DNA of 21,720 bases from PHAA01 sp964494735 (lineage in GTDB: Bacteria > Bacillota > Syntrophomonadia > Syntrophomonadales > Syntrophomonadaceae). The stretch is taken from positions 1 to 21,720 of the forward strand of contig CAZBSD010000035.1 of NCBI GenBank assembly GCA_964494735.1. Direction: 5' to 3'. The notes under the pieces are model-generated. The model was not told the origin of the DNA and searched no databases. It saw nothing but the letters and a program-made list of their open reading frames with translations. Both the position numbers and the translations under genes were made by a program. Of this stretch, positions 7,613 to 14,430 are shown piece by piece (within the stretch, counting starts at the first letter, position 1; each line of letters opens with the position of its first letter).

Positions 7613-8716
7613 CTACTTCTTCAATATCTGGGCCAGGGATTCGATGAACCGTTGGTTCTGTTCCGGGGTCCCGATAGTTATCCGGATGAAATCGGGATAG
7701 CCGAAGACGTCTCCGGTGCGCACGATGACCCCCTTCTCCAATAAGGCCTGAAAAACCTCACGGCAGTTACGGCCGGTATCGACGAAGATGAAATTGGCCT
7801 CGGTAGGCACATAAGACAAGCCCAGGCGTACCAAGGCTTCATACAGATACTGTTTGCCCTGGCGGTTGAGTTCCTGACTGCGCTGCAAGTGCTCCCTATC
7901 GTCCAGGGCGGCCCGGGCGCCAATCTGGGCCAGGCTGTTCACGTTAAAGGGCGGGGTTATCATCTCCACCGCAGCGGCGATATCAGGACGGGTCAGGGCA
8001 TAACCGATGCGCAGGCCGGCCAGTCCATATATCTTGGAAAGGGTGTGCAATACGATGGCCGGGCGCCCTTCCCGGACGTATTTATACCCGCTCACGAAGG
8101 CGGGATCATCGGCGTATTCGCCATAAGCCTCATCGAATACCACCAGCACATGGCCGGGAACCCGATCCATGAATCTTTGCACCGCCTCATCGTTGACGAT
8201 GGTACCGGTGGGATTATTGGGGTTGCAGATGTAGATCATCTTGGTGCGTTCATCCACCCCCGCCAACATCCGGTCCAGGTCATAAGTAAATTCGCGCAGG
8301 GGTATCTGCAGGCACTGGGCCCCCATGATGGTGGCTGTGAATTCATATTCAGAAAAAGTGGGCGTGCCGTAAATGACCCGGTCTCCCTTTTCCAGAAAGG
8401 CGGTGGCCAGCAGCATCAGTATTTCATCCGAGCCGTTGCCGACCAGGATTTCTTCTATCCCTACTCCCAGGTGAGCCGCCAGTCTTTGCTTCAACAGGAA
8501 GCAGTTGGCGTCCGGGTACATATGCAAGTCGGGCAGGCTGGCCGCTACCGCTTGCAGGGCCAATGGCGACGGTCCCAGCGGATTCTCATTGGAAGCCAGC
8601 TTGATTATGTCATCCAGGCCCAGTTCGCGCCTGACCTCTTCAATCGGTTTGCCCGGAACGTATGGCTTCAGGTTGAATATCTCCGGCCGGGCGCGGTCCT
8701 TCACAAAATCTGACAT
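7613..8716 (-). CDS. hisC: Histidinol-phosphate / aromatic aminotransferase
   Basis: PLP-dependent fold-type I aminotransferase (367 aa from the chosen start). It has the HisC signature KLASNENPLGPSP, the NPNNPTG loop, VVFDEAYGEY, and the PLP lysine in HTLSKIYGLAGLRIGYA (Lys228). I place the start at ATG 8716 because AGGAG (8724-8728) lies 7 nt upstream. A longer reading frame from 8758 begins only 4 bases after the previous gene and adds residues unlike the family. HisC-type enzymes in Firmicutes often also act on tyrosine and phenylalanine. Standing next to iorAB and away from other his genes, this one may supply arylpyruvates to IorAB. That role is inference; the family assignment is firm. 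Confidence 0.9.
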   Translation of the reverse strand: MSDFVKDRARPEIFNLKPYVPGKPIEEVRRELGLDDIIKLASNENPLGPSPLALQAVAASLPDLHMYPDANCFLLKQRLAAHLGVGIEEILVGNGSDEILMLLATAFLEKGDRVIYGTPTFSEYEFTATIMGAQCLQIPLREFTYDLDRMLAGVDERTKMIYICNPNNPTGTIVNDEAVQRFMDRVPGHVLVVFDEAYGEYADDPAFVSGYKYVREGRPAIVLHTLSKIYGLAGLRIGYALTRPDIAAAVEMITPPFNVNSLAQIGARAALDDREHLQRSQELNRQGKQYLYEALVRLGLSYVPTEANFIFVDTGRNCREVFQALLEKGVIVRTGDVFGYPDFIRITIGTPEQNQRFIESLAQILKK

Positions 8717-8762
8717 CACACAGCTCCTATGGGGACTCTTATTCCCAGGCTGCACCATGGTG

Positions 8763-9092
8763 CTAGCGGGTTGCTCCCAAGTCCTTATTATAGCGTATCA
8801 GATCGCGCAGCGTCTCAAGATTTGCATCCAGCGCGGCTGGTTTGGTGAAATCGGTACTGATCAGGGTGGCTTTGATTATCTCATCCACCTCCGGGTTGGG
8901 TTCCCCGGCCTGCCAATCCCGCAAAACCTGGATCAAGCCCCGGTCGTCCTTGCCCTGCATAATCAAGTCCAGGATGGACAGGAGGCAATACATCTCCTCC
9001 TGGGTTATCCTGCCCTTCTGCACGTGCAGGTTGGCAATGAGTTTGGCCACGGCATCGTAGAGCTGTTTGGCTTTATGGTCGATCGGCGCCAT
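8763..9092 (-). CDS. Unknown 109-aa helical protein coupled to the helicase gene
   Basis: I do not recognise this protein. It is predicted to be mainly helical and charged, with no signal peptide, membrane segment or cysteine motif. It includes AKQLYDAVAKLIANLHVQ near the N-terminus and LETLRDLIRYNKDLG at the C-terminus. Its ATG overlaps the TAA of the DnaB-like gene (TAATG), a strong sign of translational coupling and of a related function, possibly as a partner of the helicase. It ends 46 bases before hisC. It is a real gene judging from tight packing and an intact frame; its function is open. Confidence 0.75.
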   Translation of the reverse strand: MAPIDHKAKQLYDAVAKLIANLHVQKGRITQEEMYCLLSILDLIMQGKDDRGLIQVLRDWQAGEPNPEVDEIIKATLISTDFTKPAALDANLETLRDLIRYNKDLGATR

Positions 9093-10456
9093 TAGACCGT
9101 GACCCTTTTGGGATCCCGCATGGTCTGTCGCTGCAGGTCGAAATAGATGGGGATATGGATACCACTCTGCCCGTCGCGGTTCTTGTCCACGAAAATGAAA
9201 TAATTGGGCTGCACGTCATACTTCTTCAACTCAGGATTCTCGGCCAGCTCCTCTTTGCTGAAGGGACTGAGTTTAAGCATCAGATCACATTCATTTTTCA
9301 TCCGTTTGGCCCCCTGCAAGCTCCCGTCCGGATTCAACTGGACCAGACACATCACCACAATCTGCAGATTCTGGGCCAGCATCTTCTGGGTCTTGACTAT
9401 CTGTTCCAATACCTGCCACTCCTGCAGGCGGGGATCCTGTTTGTCCATACGGCCCACATAGTCGATTATCATCATGTCGATATGCTTCTGGGCCCTGAAC
9501 TTGCGGGCGATGGATATGGTTTTCTCCGGGGTCAGGTTGGGACAGGGATAGGAGTAAAAGCCACTCTGCATCAAGTCCGAATAGCCTTTCAGGATCTGGG
9601 ACAGTTCCGACTCATTAATCTCGCCGCTGCGCACCCGTTCATGTTCGATACCGGACAGGATGGAACCCCAGCGCAGGGCTATCTGCTGCCGGCTCATCTC
9701 AGTGTTGAGGTACAAAACGTTATGCTTGCTGCGTACAGTGATAGCATTGGCGGTATGCAGCGCAAAAGAGGTCTTGCCGTGTCCGGTCTGGGCTCCCAAT
9801 ATTATGAGGTCACCCGGTTTGTAACCCAGGGTTACCTTGTCGAGGTTGTAGAAACCGGTGGGCAGTCCGTCCAGGGGGATGACCCCCTTGTATTTCTCCT
9901 TGATCTCCTTGTAGCGCAAGAAGCGGCGCTCCACCTCTTCATAACCCAGTCGGGCCAGCTCCTCCGGGCTGTCGACCCGGTCGTCGATCTCCAGGGCGGT
10001 CAGGTTGGTGAGCTCCTCTTCCGCCGCCATCAATACCTGCTCCACATCCCGCTCGGTCTCCTCCTGCAGGAGCAGCCAGCTTTTGCGGATGAAGTTTTCA
10101 AACTTGCGCAGCCGGCTGCGGTCCTTGACCCTCTTCAGCCAAAAACCGATGTTGCCGTCATAGATGTAATGTTCAGCGATATATTGCAGCTCTTCCACAT
10201 CCCGGGCATTAGTCAGCATGCCCAGGGAGTGAGCTTCCTTGATAAGTTCCACATAGGTCGGCCTTACTTCTCTTTCATACAGGCCCCGGGCCAGTTCAAA
10301 AACGGTGCCATGCTGGGGCGAATAGAAATCATCCGGCAGCAGGGTGTTGCAAGCCTCTATGCAAGCCTCCTCCGAATGCAACATGGAGGAGAGCACTCTC
10401 CGTTCGCTTTCCAGGTCGATCAAATGCGGTGGCAGTTCCATTTCCAGCCTAGCCAT
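9092..10456 (-). CDS. Divergent DnaB-like replicative helicase
   Basis: RecA-fold hexameric helicase (454 aa). An N-terminal DnaB domain (about 8-110) is followed by a linker and the ATPase domain. Walker A GAQTGHGKT is at 221-229, NVLYLNTEMS at 246-255 carries the catalytic Glu, and Walker B MMIIDYVGR is at 328-336. KNRDGQSGIHIPIYFD near the C-terminus matches the arginine-finger motif. Motif H3 is altered: the usual SQLNR reads VQLNP, and GAIEQDAD is replaced by GAKRMKNECD. This differs from the main DnaB of Firmicutes and suggests a second, specialised helicase. The ATG has GGAGGG upstream. It follows the DnaD-like gene with a hairpin and T-run between, and overlaps the next gene by 1 base. 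Confidence 0.88.
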   Translation of the reverse strand: MARLEMELPPHLIDLESERRVLSSMLHSEEACIEACNTLLPDDFYSPQHGTVFELARGLYEREVRPTYVELIKEAHSLGMLTNARDVEELQYIAEHYIYDGNIGFWLKRVKDRSRLRKFENFIRKSWLLLQEETERDVEQVLMAAEEELTNLTALEIDDRVDSPEELARLGYEEVERRFLRYKEIKEKYKGVIPLDGLPTGFYNLDKVTLGYKPGDLIILGAQTGHGKTSFALHTANAITVRSKHNVLYLNTEMSRQQIALRWGSILSGIEHERVRSGEINESELSQILKGYSDLMQSGFYSYPCPNLTPEKTISIARKFRAQKHIDMMIIDYVGRMDKQDPRLQEWQVLEQIVKTQKMLAQNLQIVVMCLVQLNPDGSLQGAKRMKNECDLMLKLSPFSKEELAENPELKKYDVQPNYFIFVDKNRDGQSGIHIPIYFDLQRQTMRDPKRVTV

Positions 10457-10471
10457 GGTTGCTTCCCTCCA

Positions 10472-10499
10472 TAAAAAATGCCAGGATCAAAACCTGGCA
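10472..10499 (-). terminator. Terminator-like hairpin in the helicase leader
   Basis: On the minus strand TGCCAGG and CCTGGCA form a perfect 7-bp stem with a 7-nt loop, followed at once by TTTTTT. The helicase ribosome-binding site begins only 1-2 bases after the T-run. It can end DnaD-like transcripts. Because it lies in any message that could express the helicase, it may act as an attenuator. Confidence 0.7.
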
Positions 10500-10502
10500 A
10501 TA

Positions 10503-10508
10503 ATTATA
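10503..10508 (-). promoter_or_regulatory. TATAAT box upstream of the helicase
   Basis: A perfect minus-strand TATAAT, 47 bases before the helicase ATG. No good -35 hexamer lies at 16-18 bases. If it is active, transcription would start at the base of the hairpin at 10479-10499, placing that hairpin at the extreme 5' end of the message. Confidence 0.35.
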
Positions 10509-10564
10509 CCTTATTTGTCTGAATTTATCGTCATTTGCCCCAAATCTGCCCGGGATGCGTCGAT

Positions 10565-11731
10565 TCAGACCTTGCTCTTCAGTTCCGCCAAAATCTCCGG
10601 CGGCACGTAAAATTCCATATCGGCATTGCCGGTTTTAACAGGGATCGGTTTGGCTCCAAAGCCGTTGGTCTTGGTGGTGCGGGAACGGTTGCGGTGCTCA
10701 TCGAGTTCCTTGTCCACATCCTTCAAGGTCCGTATCTCCTTGGCCATCCAGTTGCTGAGCACACTGTCTATGTATTCCAGGCTGCCGTTTTTGGTGCGCT
10801 GACACATCAGCTCCCCCGCCCGCATTATCATCTGGTGTGAGAAGCCCCAATCATAGCGCCACTTATGATATACCTTGCGCCGGGCTTCGGCACTCATGTC
10901 CAAACCGGTGAAGGTTCCGAATTCGGCCGCATCGGGATCAAAATGAACCCGGGGGGCCACCTTGTCCTGGTCCACATAAGTCTTGAAATAGACGTCCAGG
11001 CCGTCTACGCTGGTGACCGCATAATCCTTAAGGTCCTTGGCTATCTTGGTTATTTCACGGGGATTGGTTATCTTGCGTTCAAAGACCAGTTCCAGCATGC
11101 CAAACAAAAACTCGGGCGTAAATCCGAAATCGGTCAGCCATTTGCGCAGCTCCGCTTCCATCCTTACACTGAGCAGGTTGCCGGTCTTCTTGGCTATAAA
11201 ATCCGCTATCCGGCGGTAATTGACGTCCATCGGAGCCGGCGGGACGGCCGCCGCTGCAGTGCGCTCCTCTTCCAGTTCGCGTTCCAGTTCTTCGATGCGG
11301 GCCTTGTAATCAGCCAGCTGGCTGTCGGCTTGATTCACTGCCGGCCGGGTGGTATTGCCCATATTTAGCTCCGGGTGATCACGTACCACCAGTTGCTTCA
11401 GCTTGATCATCAAAGGCTCCAGCCCGATGATCTTTTCGGTGAAGTTCTTGCTGTTCCCTTCGCCCACCTCCAGCAAACCCTGTTTGGTCAGCTTCTGCAG
11501 CCGCCGGGAGAGCTTGTTGGTATTCAGATTGGAGCAGCGCAGCAGGACCTGGCCGGTCTGTACACCGGACTGGTATAAAGGCTTGGTGTTCTCATAAGCA
11601 TAAAAAATCGCTGACAATATGCCAATGTCTTCCATGTCCAAATCCAATTCTTTGGCGTAGAAAAAAACCGCTCCCGGTAAGTGCGCATATCCCCAGCGGT
11701 ATAACTCCAACGATGCGGTCGTCTGTTGCAT
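10565..11731 (-). CDS. DnaD-like replication initiation / primosome protein
   Basis: A 388-aa protein with the layout of DnaD/DnaB-type primosome proteins. The N-terminal winged-helix region is about 28-105 (LSRRLQKLTKQGLLEVGEG). A short coiled coil (about 137-160, IEELERELEEER) and an Ala/Pro linker follow. Then come helical DnaD-like segments at about 172-250 and 277-345. The last carries Y320-x3-V324-x3-W328, the YxxxIxxxW motif of the DnaD C-terminal domain. It is a likely adaptor that recruits or remodels helicase at origins or restart sites, and its immediate downstream neighbour is the DnaB-like helicase. The ATG at 11731 has GGGGAG about 11 nt upstream, a slightly long spacing. A TATAAT promoter candidate precedes it. 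Plasmid or phage relatives are possible. Confidence 0.8.
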   Translation of the reverse strand: MQQTTASLELYRWGYAHLPGAVFFYAKELDLDMEDIGILSAIFYAYENTKPLYQSGVQTGQVLLRCSNLNTNKLSRRLQKLTKQGLLEVGEGNSKNFTEKIIGLEPLMIKLKQLVVRDHPELNMGNTTRPAVNQADSQLADYKARIEELERELEEERTAAAAVPPAPMDVNYRRIADFIAKKTGNLLSVRMEAELRKWLTDFGFTPEFLFGMLELVFERKITNPREITKIAKDLKDYAVTSVDGLDVYFKTYVDQDKVAPRVHFDPDAAEFGTFTGLDMSAEARRKVYHKWRYDWGFSHQMIMRAGELMCQRTKNGSLEYIDSVLSNWMAKEIRTLKDVDKELDEHRNRSRTTKTNGFGAKPIPVKTGNADMEFYVPPEILAELKSKV

Positions 11732-11763
11732 TGATTTTCCATCTCCCCAAAATCAGTACCAGA

Positions 11764-11793
11764 ATTATAGCACCGCATCTGGAGGCCAAACAA
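11764..11793 (-). promoter_or_regulatory. Promoter candidate for the DnaD-like gene
   Basis: Minus-strand TTGTTT (11788-11793), an 18-base spacer and a perfect TATAAT (11764-11769). Predicted start near 11757 gives a leader of about 26 nt, which contains the GGGGAG ribosome-binding site. Confidence 0.5.
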
Positions 11794-12016
11794 ATATACA
11801 ATTATATGAATTAATCCAAAATAAAGACCATGTATATAAAAACAAATAGTAAACCGTGGTTTAAGGTCCGGCACACAGCTTGACTGGATCAGGTTACCTT
11901 TATGTCCGGATATTGCGTCAGTTGGTGTCTATTTGCAGCAAAATTTTTCGTCACCTTCACCGCCCAAAATGGGGCGCAATTTGTCCATCCTTGGATGGCA
12001 CAGGGACCCTGGCTGT
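11794..12016. other. Gene-free spacer between replication genes and the beta-CASP gene
   Basis: Part of a 404-base gap (11732-12135). Beyond the promoter at its left end and the terminator at 12017-12043, I see no coding sequence or RNA gene. A small palindrome CAGGGACCCTG is at 12001-12011. The stretch around 11790-11850 is AT-rich. Confidence 0.5.
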
Positions 12017-12043
12017 AAAAAAGCCGTCCCGGCGGGGACGGCT
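12017..12043 (-). terminator. Intrinsic terminator of the beta-CASP gene
   Basis: On the minus strand AGCCGTCCC and GGGACGGCT form a perfect 9-bp stem with a 4-nt loop, followed by TTTTT. It lies about 92 bases after the stop codon at 12136. Confidence 0.85.
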
Positions 12044-12135
12044 CAGGGTATCAAACAAGTTACATTCAGGCAGACCGAGCAATACAAACTTATCACGGCG
12101 TTGATGTACCCGTTGCGTCTATCATACCATCGATC

Positions 12136-13737
12136 CTAGATGTTGCCGGCGATCTTGTCCAGGGACTCGATCAGCTCATCATAAAGGGCCCGGTCGTACT
12201 TCTCCTGGAACAGGGTATTCAGGCGGGTCCGCAGTTCGAGGTACTTGCGCTCCGCGATCAGGGCTTTGTTTACCGGCACCGCGCGATGTTCAGGCAGTTC
12301 GTGGGCCTGGACCATGGTCCCTTCGGCCAGGACACCTTCCGGTTTTAATTCGTAGCTATCCAGCCAGCCTGGGATGAGAACCGGTATACCCAGATCCTTC
12401 TGGATCAGTTCAGCCAGCACCGGCTGCGCTTTTTCCTCCCCGTGGACCAGGAAAACCGTCTTGGGCTTCTTCTTGAAGTTCTTGAGCCAGCTCAGCAGAC
12501 CGATCTGGTCGGCATGGGCTGAATAGGCTTCGATAGTGGCGATATCGGCCTTCACCACCAACTGGTCGCCATGGATGGTGACCATCTTCTCCCCTTCCAG
12601 GATACGGCGTCCCAAGGTGCCTACCGCCTGATAGCCCACGAACAGGATGGTGCTTTCCGGCCGCCATAGGTTGTATTTGAGGTGATATTTTATCCGGCCC
12701 GCGTCGCACATGCCGCTGGCGGAGATTATTATGGTGCCGCCCACCCGGTTGTTGAGCTCGACCGAATCTTCGCGGGTGCGGGAGTATTTGAGATTGGGAA
12801 GCTTAAGGGGATGATGCCCGCTCCCTATCATCTTCATGGTCTCCTGGTCGTAGTATTCCATGTTGCGCTGGAATATTTCGGTGGCGGCTATGGCCAGGGG
12901 ACTGTCTATATAGATATCGATACTCGGGTCCAGCTGGCCCTCGGCCTGCAGGACACTCATGTCATAGAGGAGGTCCTGGGTCCTTTCCACCGCGAATGAG
13001 GGTATGATCAGGTTGCCGCCTTTGCGCATGGTATCATCGATGATCTTCTTGAGCTGTTCGACCCGGGTTGCGGTGCCTTTATGGAACCTATCACCGTAAG
13101 TCGACTCCAATAATACATAATCGGCGCTTTCGATCACGCTGGGATCTTTTATGATCGGCTGACTGCCCTGGCCCAGGTCACCGCTGAAGACCAGCTTTTC
13201 CTTTTGGCCGTCCTCGTCCACCCACATCTCCACGATACTGGAACCGAGAATGTGCCCGGCATCCCGGAGTCTGATCTCTACTCCCGGGGCCAGGCGATGG
13301 ACCTCATCGTAATTGACCGGGTGCAGCTGGGGCAGGCATTCCAAGGCTTCTTCAGCCGTATAGATAGGCTCCAGCAGAGTCTTGCCGGCCCGGCTCAGCT
13401 TACGGTTCTTCATCTCCACTTCAGATTCCTGGATATGGCCGGCGTCGGGAAACATGATCTCGCACAGCTCGACGGTGGCGGGACTGGTATATATGGGTCC
13501 CTTAAAACCAGCTTTGCACAGCTTGGGGATCAGTCCGGAATGATCGATATGAGCGTGGGTGAGGATGACGAATTGGAGGGAGCCCGGTTCAATGGGAAAA
13601 TCACCGTAGTTCTTTTCCTTCAGTTGCTTGGACCCCTGGAACATGCCGCAGTCGACGGCGAAACGGATCTGACCGGTCTCGATCACAAAAAAAGACCCGG
13701 TCACGGTCTTGGCAGCACCCAGAAACTTGATTATCAT
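12136..13737 (-). CDS. Metallo-beta-lactamase/beta-CASP RNase-like protein
   Basis: A 533-aa zinc-dependent nuclease of the CPSF-73/Ysh1-like bacterial branch, expected to process RNA in the cytoplasm. The metal-binding HAHIDH is at residues 61-66, His162 lies in DAGHILGSS and Asp187 in FSGDLGQ. The beta-CASP region contains SGMCDAGRIKYHL and YSAHAD, and the RMMBL-type end has VFLVHGEE. About 90 further helical residues follow. I chose ATG 13737 because GGAGG (13746-13750) is 8 nt upstream; the longer TTG start at 13752 would overlap that site. It has its own promoter candidate and a strong terminator, so it is probably a single-gene unit. Whether it acts as endo- or exonuclease cannot be told. 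Confidence 0.92.
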   Translation of the reverse strand: MIIKFLGAAKTVTGSFFVIETGQIRFAVDCGMFQGSKQLKEKNYGDFPIEPGSLQFVILTHAHIDHSGLIPKLCKAGFKGPIYTSPATVELCEIMFPDAGHIQESEVEMKNRKLSRAGKTLLEPIYTAEEALECLPQLHPVNYDEVHRLAPGVEIRLRDAGHILGSSIVEMWVDEDGQKEKLVFSGDLGQGSQPIIKDPSVIESADYVLLESTYGDRFHKGTATRVEQLKKIIDDTMRKGGNLIIPSFAVERTQDLLYDMSVLQAEGQLDPSIDIYIDSPLAIAATEIFQRNMEYYDQETMKMIGSGHHPLKLPNLKYSRTREDSVELNNRVGGTIIISASGMCDAGRIKYHLKYNLWRPESTILFVGYQAVGTLGRRILEGEKMVTIHGDQLVVKADIATIEAYSAHADQIGLLSWLKNFKKKPKTVFLVHGEEKAQPVLAELIQKDLGIPVLIPGWLDSYELKPEGVLAEGTMVQAHELPEHRAVPVNKALIAERKYLELRTRLNTLFQEKYDRALYDELIESLDKIAGNI

Positions 13738-13756
13738 TCTTGCAGCCTCCAATATA

Positions 13757-13775
13757 CGAACATTATTCGAACATT
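13757..13775. repeat. Tandem CGAACATT pair in the beta-CASP leader
   Basis: CGAACATT at 13757-13764 and again at 13768-13775, an 11-base period, between the -10 and the ribosome-binding site. This spacing is about one helical turn, so a protein could contact both copies on one face. Confidence 0.4.
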
Positions 13776-13781
13776 GCTATC

Positions 13782-13809
13782 ATTATACTGCAAATGCTTA
13801 GACTGCAAA
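13782..13809 (-). promoter_or_regulatory. Promoter with direct repeats before the beta-CASP gene
   Basis: Minus-strand TTTGCA (13804-13809), a 16-base spacer and a perfect TATAAT (13782-13787). The 8-mer TTTGCAGT occurs twice, 15 bases apart (13802-13809 and 13787-13794), once overlapping the -35 and once abutting the -10. The -35 lies inside the last codons of the upstream 158-aa gene. Confidence 0.5.
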
Positions 13810-14274
13810 GATTTTTCTAGCCTCTTTCTTCTGGGCGTGTTTATAGAAACCTTCCAGGAATTCGTTGACCTCCATCCTGATGAGCAGGCGGTTGCCGCTG
13901 CAGCAGGCCCGGTTGATATTGTCGAAGCTTAATTTGCCGAAGTCCCGCACCAATTCGTAACTGTCCAGTCCATCCACCAGTTCGCTGTACTTGATGTGGA
14001 TCTTTTCGAAGATACCGAAGTAGAGTTCCTGCATCTGCCCGACTCTTTTCTCTATCTGGACTATCGAGAATTCTTCCCTTTCCGCCAGCTGGAGGGTGCT
14101 CTGCAGGAGACTATGCAGCAGTTGATTGTGGAAGATGGCCACCATCAGCTCTTTTTTGTATTGCTTGGTAAGCAGGTACTGGATATAATCCTTGAATTCC
14201 TTGCGGTAAACCGGGGCCAGGTTGCTTACCGCATTGAGGAGTTCGATATCGCCGGCCTCTATTTCCCCATACAT
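13798..14274 (-). CDS. Unknown 158-aa protein
   Basis: I do not recognise this family. The protein is predicted to be almost entirely helical and soluble, without signal peptide or membrane segments. Features include YRKEFKDYIQYLLTKQYKKE near residues 23-42, a long amphipathic middle, and a Cys-Cys pair in NRACCSGNRLLIRMEVNEF. The basic ending is KKEARKIFAV. The ATG follows AGGGGG by 8 nt, but that site lies inside a predicted hairpin (14280-14317). It sits between the aminotransferase and the beta-CASP gene, separated from both by regulatory DNA, so it is probably a single-gene unit. Its stop nearly touches the promoter of the beta-CASP gene. Confidence 0.7.
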   Translation of the reverse strand: MYGEIEAGDIELLNAVSNLAPVYRKEFKDYIQYLLTKQYKKELMVAIFHNQLLHSLLQSTLQLAEREEFSIVQIEKRVGQMQELYFGIFEKIHIKYSELVDGLDSYELVRDFGKLSFDNINRACCSGNRLLIRMEVNEFLEGFYKHAQKKEARKIFAV

Positions 14275-14279
14275 AGCTA

Positions 14280-14317
14280 AACCCCCTATACCAGTACTAT
14301 ATACTGTATAAGGGGTT
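14280..14317 (-). promoter_or_regulatory. Hairpin covering the ribosome-binding site of the 158-aa gene
   Basis: Minus-strand arms AACCCC/GGGGTT, TATAC/GTATA and AGTA/TACT pair in order around a 5-nt loop, with one mismatch and one bulge (about 15 bp in all). The 3' arm contains the AGGGGG ribosome-binding site of the gene starting at 14274. Folding would block translation. It could also be read as a poor terminator, but only three T residues follow. Confidence 0.5.
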
Positions 14318-14430
14318 CAATTCATCACCCGGGGTTTCCTCTAGTTAAATATCGTATTATTCCCGCCTTTTTCCGTCCCTTTCGATGACAGCACCGATAT
14401 TTTACCGATTAACCGGGACGACAATGACCT

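Noticed and set aside
8752..8763. 12-bp palindrome GCACCATGGTGC between the 109-aa gene and hisC
   Set aside because: It is short, has no loop and overlaps the stop codon of the preceding gene. It is likely to be chance.
9155..10474. A 439-codon open frame on the plus strand antisense to the helicase
   Set aside because: The minus strand encodes a clear DnaB-like protein with Walker motifs. The plus frame has no recognisable domain and no good ribosome-binding site; it is a by-product of codon bias.
13757..13775. Possible LexA (SOS) box, because of CGAAC
   Set aside because: The Bacillus-type box needs CGAAC-N4-GTTCG in inverted orientation. Here the two CGAAC copies are direct repeats.
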